Shown: in pieces, positions 1 to 9,626 of the stretch | Position numbering within the stretch: the first letter of the stretch is position 1 | Layout: the number at the start of each line of letters is the position of its first letter | Source: Adiantum capillus-veneris | Taxonomy: Eukaryota; Streptophyta; Polypodiopsida; Polypodiales; Pteridaceae | Assembly (NCBI GenBank): GCA_014529385.2 | Contig: CM043946.1 | Coordinates: 34,740,558 to 34,804,557, forward strand | Length of the DNA stretch: 64,000 bases | Direction of reading: 5' to 3' | Program-made: the position numbers and the translations under genes | The notes under the pieces: model-generated | What the model saw: only the letters and a program-made list of their open reading frames with translations | The model's database searches: none | Told to the model about the DNA's origin: nothing

Positions 1-2019
1 CAGATTCCATATAGCATCAGGTAGCATCAGATACTGCCATATCCCCTGTGAAACTGGCTCATCCAATTGTCGATCATCAATCACAGGTAAAAGCATTGGC
101 AGTTCACCTTCACTCTCACTAGTAATGGAATCCCGATCATGCACATGTGAATACATCAAGTCTCTGGTAAAATCCTCTTCATTAGGCTCAAAAGATGCAT
201 TTGAAAACAATCCTCTATCTCGTAGAGGCTCAAAATCAAGTAGTGCATCATCTAATAGCTGCATAAGTTCATCATCTGCTGAATCTGAACAAACTGGCTC
301 ATGCATGATTCTAGATTGATTGGTATCCTTAGCATATGTATTTGAGAACCCTTCCAAAGCTTCGTCCAGTAAGAACATAAGGTCTAGGTCCACCACTTCA
401 GAAGGTTCCTCCATCTTGCACATCTCAGGTTGCTGTAAACTAAGATTTTCACATATGACATGCATACTAAATGCATCTGCTGTAAATTGCTCTTTAAGTC
501 TTACACCCTCATCCAGATATCTTTGCACTTCTGTAGAACAAAGTTCAGCATGCACATTGAAAATTTCATTTACTGCCCTGTCTGTATCATCGGCACAATG
601 AAACCAATCATATGCATCAACAAGAGATTGCACTTCACTATGCACCCCCTCTAAATCAGCATCATCAATTTCATGATCATTTTGCCATAGTGTGGGTCCT
701 GTTTCACAAATACTTGATAGAGAAGGAGTTTGCTCCCTCTCTAAATCATCCGCATCAAATTCAGGATCAGTCTGCCAGATCGGTAGCTCTAGGTCACAGA
801 CGCTTTTCAAAGAAGGAGTCTTCACCCCCTTTGATTCATTATCATCACATTCAAGACCAATTTTCCACTTTTGCAACTGTGCTTCAGAAAAACTTGTCAA
901 TGAAGGTGTCTGCACCCCCTCTGAATCAACATTTTGCAGATCTTCAAGCACATACTCTTGCTTAGCCAAGTCCTCAAAATCTAGTACATCCAAATTCGAT
1001 AAATCTGGTATACCAAAATCCATGGTCCTGTTGCTTTCAACAGTAGCCTTGCTTTGATCTATGACATCTGTATCATTAATCAATTCTTTGGCAAAACCTG
1101 TACGAGTATCTTCAATTACCTCTATGGTAGAATCTGCACCAGAAAAAATTTGCTCTAATTTTGGTTCAGTAGCAAAAGTATCAGCTATAATTGAATCTTC
1201 TTGCATGTCTACCTGAATTTGGTTGCACTCATTTACCTGCACATCTTCCTGAGCTTTAGCTACTTCATTGTTTTGATTCGCTGATTTCTTTTCTTCATGT
1301 ACTGCATGCATAGGTTCTTTGCAAAATTCATTCTATGTATTCCGAACTGCATGTGTAGATTCTTTAAAAAATTCACCATGCATATCCTGAAGCTATAAAG
1401 CCTCACCCTCAAAGCCTTCTACTTCATGCACAACATCTGCAAAACCCAAATTTGCATACACAGCTTCAACTATGTCTTCATCATTAGCCTGTAAGAAGGT
1501 AGCATCCTGCATAATAAATTCATCAATCACAGCTTCTAACTTTGATCGTACTTGTCCTCGGATATCTGCGTAGTCCGGTAGACTTGAACTGTATTCTTGA
1601 TAGATTTCATACTGCTCATAACGTGCTTGCACAATAGATTCTTTGAAATACTCCCAGTCATCGTTGCAAGCTCTGGTAACCTCTTGAATCTGCTCCTTCA
1701 CATCTGAACTCACTAACTGCTCAAAAGATTTGATCATCAATTCTTCTGGTATCCCTCTTACCTTGGTCTCCAGCTCATAGCACTCTAGGTAGCCCTCTGG
1801 ATCGTATCCATCAAAGAGTCGTCTTTCATCGTATACTGCATCTAAGGCTGCATCCAAAGCTTCATCGATTTGATTTTTCTTCTTCACGGTCTCTATTTCA
1901 AGCAGAGATCCTTGAACCAATTGAAGCATCTTTGCAAAATCTGGAACTGTTGACTTATCATCAAACCCGTTCGCACTTAATTCTGCAATCATCTTCATCA
2001 TCTGCTCTAAATTCTCCAT
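1..2019 (-). pseudogene. Gag-like frame with acidic repeat tail, runs off the left edge
   Basis: Seen: from an ATG at 2019 a minus frame runs 208 codons to TAG (1393-1395). The same frame then continues through one more TAG (1333-1335) and stays open to base 1. The first part is helical and charged, with segments such as DPEGYLECYELE and EELMIKSFEQL that resemble the N-terminal half of LTR-retrotransposon Gag. The rest is very acidic and carries four roughly 30-residue repeats. No zinc knuckle, protease or RT is seen before the edge. A leader in the same frame extends the track upstream to 2154, but I prefer 2019 because the bases above it look like an untranslated leader with a primer-binding site. 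Inference: a Gag remnant, or a Gag-derived gene, with two stops. It could instead be an unrelated acidic host protein. Confidence 0.5.
640..930 (-). repeat. Four ~90-bp coding tandem repeats
   Basis: Within the acidic tail of the gag-like frame, units start near 930, 840, 750 and 660 on the minus strand. Each encodes a variant of EGVQTPSL followed by about 20 acidic, aspartate-rich residues. The spacing stays near 90 bp, a multiple of three, so the repeat respects the reading frame. The last unit is partial. Confidence 0.65.
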
Positions 2020-2046
2020 CTTTACCTCCCACCCCGGCTCGTTTCG

Positions 2047-2060
2047 CGTCGGGTTCACCA
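2047..2060 (-). promoter_or_regulatory. Candidate primer-binding site
   Basis: The minus strand reads TGGTGAACCCGACG about 28 bases upstream of the gag-like ATG at 2019. It begins with TGG, as expected for pairing with a tRNA CCA end, and follows a CCCCCGACA that could close an LTR (end near 2065). I cannot name the tRNA. The other LTR boundary was not found, so this is tentative. Confidence 0.35.
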
Positions 2061-2757
2061 AAGATGTCGGGGGATATGTGTTCGCTACGTGAGCCGGGCA
2101 GGCGTCGGGCCTGTGGCTGTGGGAGGTGTGGAAGAGAGAGAACAAGAACAACATATGTAATTGAATCTAGAAATCACCGTAATCATCAATTAATTGATTA
2201 ACGCTTGATTACAACTTAGTCTTTACTCCAAGGCGGGCTGTTAACAGCACAGTTACTTGGATCAACTGCTTACTAGGAGTTTACGCTCCCGTTTACAGGA
2301 TAGGCCAGCCCGTTAACGACACCGGACTTCATGAAATACTAATTCAATCTCTAACGGATGACGTGATAGAATTTTTCATTTGTCGCTTTATCTGCTTAGA
2401 TTGCCCGTGGATTCTTCACTTTTCAATTCAGTTCATTGCCTCGATCACCAAGCTTCAATTCACTCCATTAATTGGCATTCTCCTGCTCTTTACCTCTTGA
2501 TTCTTTAGGTTGAATCGCTTGCTTATGCACGAGAGAGGAATACCCGTATCCTGCTTCAAATCTTCCCTCGTCGGCTTGCTCAAGCTTCGAGAGCTTCTTG
2601 GTCAAGCTCCTTGCTTATCTCTCCCCTTTTCCGAGGCTTTGATTCTGAGAGAGAGAGTGATTGCTTAGAATTCTTGTTTAGGTCGATTGAGCACGAGAGA
2701 GAGATTGCTTAGAAATTTGCTTCCTTCCTGCCCTCATTACCCTAATCCTCTATGCTT
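2061..2757. other. No gene seen; possible LTR or leader DNA
   Basis: Pyrimidine-rich and AT-rich non-coding sequence without a convincing frame. If the primer-binding site at 2047-2060 is real, part of this stretch is the LTR of the minus-strand element, but I could not place its outer edge. Confidence 0.4.
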
Positions 2758-3125
2758 TGATTGGAGAGCGAGAGAAAGCTCCTTCCTTGCCTTGCTTAGT
2801 CTCTCCTCCTCCTCGCCTTTCTTTGCTTGAGCCGGAGATCGAGAGAGAAAGCCCTTCACGCCTTGATTAGCTCCTCACCTCGCTTTGCTTGGATGGAGAT
2901 CGGGAGAGAGAGCCCTGCTTGCCGCTTTGCTCCCCTCCTCTCTTCTTCGTTTATTGCTTGCCTCGAATCCTTGATGCCCTCATTGGCTTGCCTCTCTTTG
3001 CTTCACCTCTCTTTGCTTCGCCTCCCTCGTTGGCTTGCCTTGCTTGGTCCGGAGATCGGGAGAGAGAGAGCCCTGCTTGCCGCTTTCCTCTCCTCCTCTC
3101 CTCTTCTTTGCCTTGCCTCCTCGTT
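2758..3125 (+). repeat. Imperfect repeats built on GGAGATCGGGAGAGAGAG
   Basis: Four irregular units begin near 2758, 2831, 2891 and 3049. Each has a GGAGATCG(G/A)GAGAGA core followed by CCCTGCTTGCCGCTTTGC-like and CTCCTCTC-rich sequence. Unit length varies from about 60 to 160 bp. ORFs here are compositional by-products. Confidence 0.55.
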
Positions 3126-3154
3126 GATAACCCTTATTCCCCTTATTTTTTTAA

Positions 3155-3163
3155 TATATAAAG
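3155..3163 (+). promoter_or_regulatory. TATA-like box
   Basis: TATATAAAG lies in an otherwise C/T-rich stretch and is followed by pyrimidine-rich sequence suitable for a transcription start. There is no clear gene downstream on this strand; it may be the promoter of an LTR fragment. Confidence 0.3.
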
Positions 3164-3576
3164 CCCCCTTCCCCTCCTTCTTCCTCATGCCCTCATCAAA
3201 ATCTCGTTCTTTCCGTTTCCTCGCTGCCTCAACTCCTTTCTGTGCCCTATTTTTAGCCCTCTTTTAAATTTATGCAACGATGGCGCCGTCGTTGTGGGAA
3301 CGGTGCCGATGACGTGAAAGTGGTGATACTGAGGTGCACGAAAACCGCCGCGACTGGCTCCAAAACTGAGCGCACTGGCGAGATGGAGATTTCCCGTTTC
3401 TACGGCGCTGCCATCTGAGCATCAATGCTCCTCGCACGGTCCTCTTTCTGCTCCTTGCACAGCTCTGTTCGGCCCGCTGCCCGCCATGCTTTTGTTTTTC
3501 TTTGCTTTTCACACACTTAAGCCCACAAGGTCGGCGGCCTTTAATAATTTAGGTTTGTGGCCTCTTTGGGCGGCCA
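3164..3576. other. No gene seen
   Basis: Short frames exist on both strands but none shows a recognisable motif or family resemblance. Confidence 0.4.
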
Positions 3577-3990
3577 TAGTAAGGGCACCACATTTTGCAT
3601 ACATGCCGACCTAGGTAATGCCAGGCATTGGGCGGCCACTGATTCAAGCTATGGGTGGCCTTAGCTTGGCGGGCGGCCGTGCTTTGTGAAGGGCATCACA
3701 TTTGGCATACATATCGACCAAAGCATTGCCAAGCACGAAATTTTCCTCCAATAGCCCTTGACTAACAATATCATCATGAATTGATGCTCGTTAAAAGGTC
3801 TTGACTGGTGTCAGAAGCTTGCTAGATGCAAGTATAAATGATTGCATTTGAAGAATTATCTCGACTTTGCTTTTGTTGAAAATAACCAGCTTCTTGGCCC
3901 TACCTCTGTTGGGTTTAGCCCGTAATCATTGCATTACAAAAGTTGACATTCCGAACACAAGACTCCCCAAGCACTTGCTGCTCCCGCATA
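3577..3990 (-). pseudogene. PLS-class PPR protein fragment (decayed)
   Basis: Seen on the minus strand: from 3989 one frame reads VRNVNFCNAMITG, a stop, then GQEAGYFQQKQ and SNAIIYTCI. A shifted frame from about 3785 reads IHDDIVSQGLLEENFVLG and then NALVDMYAKCDALHKAR. These are consecutive pieces of classical PPR repeats (NAMI-GY, P-A-TYT-IL, NALVDMYAKCG), in the right order and spacing. At least three stops and one frameshift break it. Known: PLS-type PPR proteins bind organellar RNA and direct processing or editing in plastids and mitochondria. Inference: a fragment of a nuclear PPR gene, inactive here. The wording is typical of fern PPR families, which is my main organism clue. Confidence 0.8.
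3581..3729 (-). repeat. ~117-bp tandem duplication inside the PPR fragment
   Basis: The segment encoding (V)DMYAKCGAL occurs twice, at 3698-3729 and 3581-3612, about 117 bp apart. The copies differ at several bases. The distance is close to one 35- to 36-codon PPR repeat plus a few bases, so this could be either two true neighbouring PPR repeats or a later duplication. Confidence 0.55.
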
Positions 3991-4450
3991 TCAAAACCCT
4001 CGCTGCAGGTCAAAATTTCTAAATGGCACTTCGATCGAGCGGACCGGACTGGTACGAAGCCGGCCCCTGGTGAATCTTTAACGGCTAATATCTTGGCAAC
4101 CGTAACTCCGATCACTGATCTGAAAAGACCGACGCGCTCCACAAAGTGAGCACTTCGGGCCCATGCATTCATTTCATTTCTGTCACCTCAGCTGTAGTTG
4201 CCCAATACGGTACGGATCTGCAATCGACTCAAACTTTAAACTGCCATAATTTCTTCATCGTAGCTCCAATCGACGAGCCGTAAAGACAGGCTGATAGAGC
4301 ACTTCAAGCACTACAGTTTTAGATCATAAACTCCCATCTGTGCTCACTTCAAGCATACTCATTTTTGGCATCATTGAGGCATGTGTTGGCCCTTCTAAGC
4401 AGCATCTGGTATACATTAATCATTAGACTTGGCCTGTTAACAAGCCCTCA
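3991..4450. other. No gene seen
   Basis: A minus frame (3915-4172) opens here and runs into the PPR fragment, but its N-terminal part resembles nothing I recognise. Otherwise non-coding. Confidence 0.4.
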
Positions 4451-5707
4451 TCACTGACCATTAATCAAGTAGGCTTCAAAGAAGATTAGCTTAAATTTCT
4501 CTGCTCTTTTTCTCATCATGACAGCGGAGCTGCACGACAGCGGTTTAGCTGCTTGCTTGCTAGACTCGGCCTTCCCTTTCATCTTCTCTTCTCTTTGAGA
4601 TGCTTCCTCGTGCCTCGCACGCTTCACTCCCATAGCATCCACTTCTTCCACCTTCGCTTTTCCTTTGTGCTTCTCTCGAATTGATTCTTCTACCTTTCCC
4701 TTCCCTTTAGCCTCGAAGCCGGTAACACTCACCGCTTGGTTCACAGCAGGTGGTGGGGTTAATGGCGGAATGAGAGGTTGGGGTGGTGGTTGTTGTTGTA
4801 CAGGTGGTCAAAGGATTTGGACCGGTGGGATTGGTCCGGGTTACCTAAGTGGTGGTGGTCTTGCTCTTGGCGAAGAGATCTGATTCTGTCTCCCCATTCT
4901 ATTGAAATTGTGGCTCCTCGGGTGTGGACAGTAGTACATTCCATGGCCATCTTCCCTGCAGTTGTAATAGTGGTATTGTTGGTTCTGCTTTCGTTGTCCT
5001 CTTTCTTGTTCTAGATTCCTGCCAGGTGCATGCCCTTGCTGCACCAGATGCACATATAAACTCTCTAGTTGGGTGGTGATGCGACTCAACAGGTCTTGCT
5101 GCTCTTCTGATGCCTCCTGCAGTTGGACTCTATGATTGGCTGTTGCAGTCACTGGGGTTAGTTGGGCCGAGCTTGTTTCCTCTGACTCGTTTACTCTTGC
5201 TTGTATGCGCAGCTTCTTGTCTTTAAGGCGGGCTACTTTGACTGCCAACTCATATGTTGCAGGAAACCTTCCCTTCACCTTCTCTCTAAGCGGCGACCAT
5301 AGACCAGCAATGAAACGGTCTTTCTTTAGGAAATTAGGCACTCCTTCGCCTTCCTCCAGTGAGGCAACCCATCTCTCCCATAAGTCCACAAACTTGGACT
5401 CGTAGGTGGCATACACCAGCAGACCTCCCTGCTTTAATTCTGTCAGTAGCTGCCATAGCTTCTCCGAGGTTGTGCCTCCACCAAACCTCTTTACAAAAGC
5501 AACCCTTAACACATCCCATGCATTCTTGGGCAATGCATTATACCAGGACTTGGCCTCTACTTTCATCAGTAGAGGAAAAATTCTAAGTTGTAAAGTGTCG
5601 TCATCTTTGTTGGAGACGACACAAGCAATGTTGAAATCATCCAAAAAGTCAATGGTGAGATCCTTTCCCTTCATTCCACTGAATGTGGGGAAAGAAACAC
5701 TTGTCAT
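4451..5707 (-). pseudogene. Ty3/gypsy Gag polyprotein, frameshifted
   Basis: Seen: ATG at 5707 opens a 288-codon frame. Residues about 5-160 form a Retrotrans_gag-type capsid region (FPTFSGMKGKD, EAKSWYNALP, FVKRFGGG, RFIAGLWSPLREKV), followed by a Q-rich stretch and a degenerate zinc knuckle in which the first cysteine is tyrosine (YYNCREDGHGMYYC). A frameshift near 4840 moves reading to the frame ending at 4451, a lysine-rich tail. No protease or RT follows. Known: Gag forms the particle that packages retrotransposon RNA. Inference: a truncated gypsy element of which only gag survives. Confidence 0.75.
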
Positions 5708-6025
5708 TGTAGTGACTCAAGAAATTACAAACCTTTTTTTTTTTTGTAGCGGCTCATAGCGGTTTTTTACAGGGGTGGGTGGATAGGTTAAAACAGGATA
5801 ACGATAGAAACATTAAAGGAATGATGGTAATCCAATATGGGGAGAATGATAGGGTTCGGGGAATTGAGGATTTCTCCTAGTATCGCCGCACCGAATAGGT
5901 GTACGATCTTCTGTTGGTAGAAGACTTTCCTATCTACATAGATATTCACATGCATATGCTACAGGAATCTGAACGAGAATTCCGTCGACCGGTTTTCCAT
6001 TATGCACAGAGGGTGGAATACTTAC
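5708..6025. other. No gene seen; leader of the gag fragment
   Basis: A T-rich run near 5731-5745 and mixed sequence. No primer-binding site or LTR end was recognised. Confidence 0.35.
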
Positions 6026-6911
6026 TTATACTCTTACCATGCCAGTGTTAATGAATCGGCACATCCACAAGAGGTCGTCGCCTTTCATGGGCTCTACCTT
6101 TCCTTCGTTGCTCAGCACGTACGGGGTGCTGGCGACGCGTTTGACCACCCCCATCCTCTTGGCTAACAGCAATTGCAGGTAATTTTCGTAGTCGGCGTGT
6201 TGCCCACTGGGTTTCACCCGTGGTAGAGAGCATCTTCAGGATAAGTTGTACAGGGAGAGGAGGAAGATCCTCCACTCGCTTTCCAAAACAGCAAGAGCAG
6301 TAGCCGAACCGCTCTTCTCTAGGACATGGGAATCTTCTTACCACTTCTTCTTTTGAATTGTTGAAGTGGATTGGTAGCACTCGCATGCGTTGTGCAAATC
6401 GTTAGGCGACCTTCCGCCCCTTAGCTTTGGATGACTTCCTCTTTGGCAAACTGGGTACAACCCGGCTTTCTGAGCTTGAAGCACTTGCTTGGCCCAATGC
6501 TTCTCCCTTCGGGGTCATGTGTTTCCAGACTGGCTTATCTTCTCCTTGCCTTTGGCTCGAGCAACCCCCTTTAGGCCACTTTGGAGCTATAGCTTTGATT
6601 GTAGTTTCTTTATGGAAAAGAGGCCTCACCATTTTCTTCCCTTCCTTGATGGGAATGATTCTTCATGATGAATGTCGATGTAGATGACTTTAGCCCTTTC
6701 ACTGCCTTCGTTGCCGGCACTCATTGACAGTGTGTCTTGGTTGACAACAGTGATGGCACTTCACTGACCTCCCACCTGATGCTCTCAACTTATGGTTAGA
6801 ACAAGTAACACGAGATGGAGAATTTACCTCTTGAATGCTGACGACACTGCAGCCTGGCCGTAGCACCTCATTGAAGGAGGCTAGTGACTCCTTCTTCTCC
6901 TCTTCTTCCAT
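6026..6911 (-). pseudogene. Zinc-knuckle protein remnant, multiple stops
   Basis: The first minus frame (6911-6699) ends in a CCHC knuckle, CHHCCQPRHTVNEC (CX2CX4HX4C). Further short frames at 6632-6402, 6386-6048 and 6217-6026 continue in the same direction and are lysine- and serine-rich, with no other known motif. The knuckle is typical of retroelement Gag or nucleocapsid, but the preceding capsid region is missing. It lies just upstream of the gag at 5707, so it may be a separate older fragment or an upstream ORF of the same element. Confidence 0.45.
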
Positions 6912-7185
6912 CCTCTAGTTAGAAAATTTCTTCAGACATTCATCCATGATTGATAGTGGGCGTCACTTTCAGCATTGTAAACTGAAGGGTCTTAGAAAGC
7001 CTTCCTCCGTGGGGGAACCAAATGACGGGAGCAAAGCGAACCTCGAATCCCGACGGCCTCTAAAACACCAAGGGCCGAATGGCGTGTCTCGAGCCTGCCA
7101 TGATAAAGCGAACAGGGGGTACCATCTACCTTTCAGCGACTAGGACACTAACCACAATGATATGAACACCGCGAGCGTACACACG

Positions 7186-7189
<4 letters not shown>
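6912..7189. other. No gene seen
   Basis: Mixed-composition DNA between the zinc-knuckle remnant and a microsatellite. Confidence 0.35.

Positions 7190-7252
<63 letters not shown>
7190..7252 (+). repeat. (AG)n microsatellite
   Basis: About 31 uninterrupted AG dinucleotides. Confidence 0.97.
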
Positions 7253-7257
<5 letters not shown>

Positions 7258-8086
7258 CAAATGATGAAAACCCTTGGGGATGTGAGGGAAAAGTACTTCT
7301 GTTGTATTTACAAATGGCACGCCGTGGTGGTAGAGAGGTAGGGAGAGGAGGTGGTGCAAACTACTTGGTGCATTCTCTAAGAAGACTCAATGGTTGTGAA
7401 GCTTACTACCAAGAGCGTGTATACGTGTGTGCATCGACTATTGGAGTCGAGAGATGGACGTGACTCCGTTCGCATGGTGCAATTCCCAAGGCAAACCCAA
7501 CACACAAGCCTCCTCCCCGTGATGGTGATAGTGTCAACTCTTCCCACTACACTCTACCAAGTGCTGACTTCTCATGGACTGCCCCCCCCCCCCCCCCCCC
7601 CCCGATAGTGACCTCTCAGTGTCAATTTATAGGTGTTGGCTGCTTGGATTATGGTAATCCGAGTGTGACTAGGGTAACCTTAATTGGTGAGACAAAGCAA
7701 GTGTTGGGTCCGGTGTGGTTGACCCTTGCTTTGTTTTGGGAGGTTATTAAAAGATGAGAATCTGTAGGTGGGCCTTTGTGACCATCACCTAGAGAGAGGA
7801 TATTTACAAAAAATGGGAATTTTACAATGGCTTGGGTAAAAACTGAAGAAATGATGAAATAACCTATAAAATACTGGAATGGCGTCGTGGTTGCGTGTTG
7901 CCGACAAATGGTGTGTTGCCTGGTGCGTTGGTGTCGAGCGTACTTCTTTTCGGGGTCGGCCGGGGCATGCCTTCAGCGCATTTCCTCTTTTTGTTGTTGG
8001 CGGCACGTTCTTTGGATCCTTCTTCTTTTTTGTGGTCATCGTAGTCGTGAAGTCCTTCGTTTTCTTGTATTTGTAGTGCGTATACG
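7253..8086. other. No gene seen; contains a 22-C homopolymer
   Basis: Non-coding. A run of 22 cytosines lies at 7582-7603. Frames in this stretch overlap each other on both strands and have no protein-like motif. Confidence 0.5.
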
Positions 8087-8307
8087 CGTGTGTGTGTACG
8101 TATGTGCAGGTGGGCGGATGTGTATATATATATGTATATGGGTGTGTGTGTGTGTGCGTGTATGTGTATTTGTATGTGTGCGCGAGCGTGCGGTGGGAAC
8201 GGGGGGCTTATGTACATAACTTATATATTATATATATGTTTTGTTTATTTTTTTTCTGTGTTCGACGGCTAGCGGCAGCTACGCCTGCTTGGGGTGGGGG
8301 GGAAATG

Positions 8308-8349
<42 letters not shown>
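8087..8349 (+). repeat. GT-rich low-complexity DNA ending in (TG)n
   Basis: Alternating GT with short TATATA islands, ending in a perfect TG run at 8313-8349. Such purine-pyrimidine alternation can adopt left-handed DNA. Any translation is an artefact. Confidence 0.9.
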
Positions 8350-8352
<3 letters not shown>

Positions 8353-8416
8353 CATGGGGTGTGTGTGTGTGTGCATGTTTTGAGAGAGAGAAAAAAACGT
8401 GATGCGCCTGTACAGG

Positions 8417-8418
<2 letters not shown>

Positions 8419-8502
<84 letters not shown>
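8419..8502 (+). repeat. (GA)n microsatellite
   Basis: 42 uninterrupted GA dinucleotides. Confidence 0.97.
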
Positions 8503-8506
<4 letters not shown>

Positions 8507-9168
8507 GGGCGGCTGCTGCTGAAACAGAGCGCAAGAGAGGGAGAGGGAATTGGGGTGGGTGTGTGTGAGTGTGAGGATGAGGGAGAGGGTGAGGATGAGG
8601 GGGGTGAGTGTGTGGTGTGGGAGAGCATGGGCTCCATGGCTCTGTGCGCTGCGCCTTCGGGCTGAAACAGAAGAGAGAGAGAGAGAGAGAGAGGATGAGG
8701 TGGCGCTAGAGGGAGGGGGAATCCCATAGGACGGGTGCCCACCGTGGGGGGGGGAAAGCGAGTGTGTGAAGGGAGGGGGTTGTCTTATCCTCCGTCTTGC
8801 ATGTTGTCTCAAGGATGAGAGGAGGGGGAAGAATTCAATGGTGTGGTGGGGGAGAAAGAGGGTGAGGATAGCGGGCCAAGGGGGGGGAGTAATGAGGCCG
8901 AGGGGAGGGTGAGGCGAGCGGGTGGGGAAGAGGGGGGGAAATAATATTAGCGGGCCAAGGGGGGGGGGGGGGGGGGGGGGGGGGAAAGAGTGTGAGAGAG
9001 GGAGAGGGTGAGTGTAAGAATGGAGAGGGGGGGCGGGGGTTCCCATGCTGCTTGACACAAAGGGAGCACGAGAGGAAAAAATGGGAGAGAAGTCGCGGTG
9101 AGTGCTTGAGGCTTGCACCTGGCCGGGGGTGGCCAGTTAGGGGGGGGGGGGAGAGGTTTGGGGGGGGG

Positions 9169-9170
<2 letters not shown>
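8503..9170 (+). repeat. G-rich purine tract region
   Basis: Plus strand is dominated by GGGGAGGG- and GAGGATGAGGG-like sequence, including a 26-G homopolymer at 8959-8984 and two shorter G runs before 9170. No coding potential. Confidence 0.85.

Positions 9171-9242
<72 letters not shown>
9171..9242 (+). repeat. (GA)n microsatellite
   Basis: 36 uninterrupted GA dinucleotides directly after a G run. Confidence 0.97.
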
Positions 9243-9244
<2 letters not shown>

Positions 9245-9610
9245 TTGTTTCATCCGATGCCCGCCGGGGGGGGAAACTACGGGGGAAGAGAGAAGGGGTA
9301 TCTGAAACCGAGGGCGGCCGGCTAGGCTGGGGTATAGACAAGTGGGGGCCTGAGGGTGATAAGGCTGGCCAATCAAAGGGGGGGGGTGTGTGTGCCATGC
9401 CCGTAGAGGTGTTGTGAGGATTGACCAGGCGGTGCCGAGCCTTCCAACAGTGTCGCCAAGGCTTCGGCAGAGGAAAAATAAGTTTTTTTTTCTTTTTTTT
9501 ATTTGATTTTCAAAAATCGGCCATCACTATATATAGCCTCTTTACCGCATGTGTATCCATCGGCCCTTGGCCTGGGCCGTGCACTTCTATAGTCCTACCC
9601 TTTTCATGAC
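9243..9610 (-). other. Possible LTR segment with TATA box
   Basis: If the polypurine tract at 9615-9626 is real, this is the first part of a minus-strand LTR beginning at 9611. It contains CTATATATAG at 9527-9536, a reasonable promoter position about 75 bases into that LTR. The far LTR boundary is lost in the low-complexity region. Confidence 0.3.
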
Positions 9611-9626
9611 ATTGCTCCCCCCTTGG
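9611..9626 (-). promoter_or_regulatory. Candidate polypurine tract and 3' LTR start
   Basis: Minus strand reads CCAAGGGGGGAGCAA then TGTCATG. A G-rich purine run just before a TG is the usual junction between the interior and the 3' LTR of a retrotransposon. No pol sequence was recognised upstream, so this rests on the junction alone. Confidence 0.4.

Noticed and set aside
2827-3267. 146-codon plus frame downstream of GA-rich repeats
   Set aside because: Translation of imperfect CT/GA repeats; no protein motif and a competing minus frame.
8092-9417. Several frames of 80-280 codons on both strands (poly Arg-Glu, poly Ser-Leu, Thr-His repeats)
   Set aside because: They are translations of GA, GT and G tracts; overlapping frames on both strands are equally open, which is composition and not coding.
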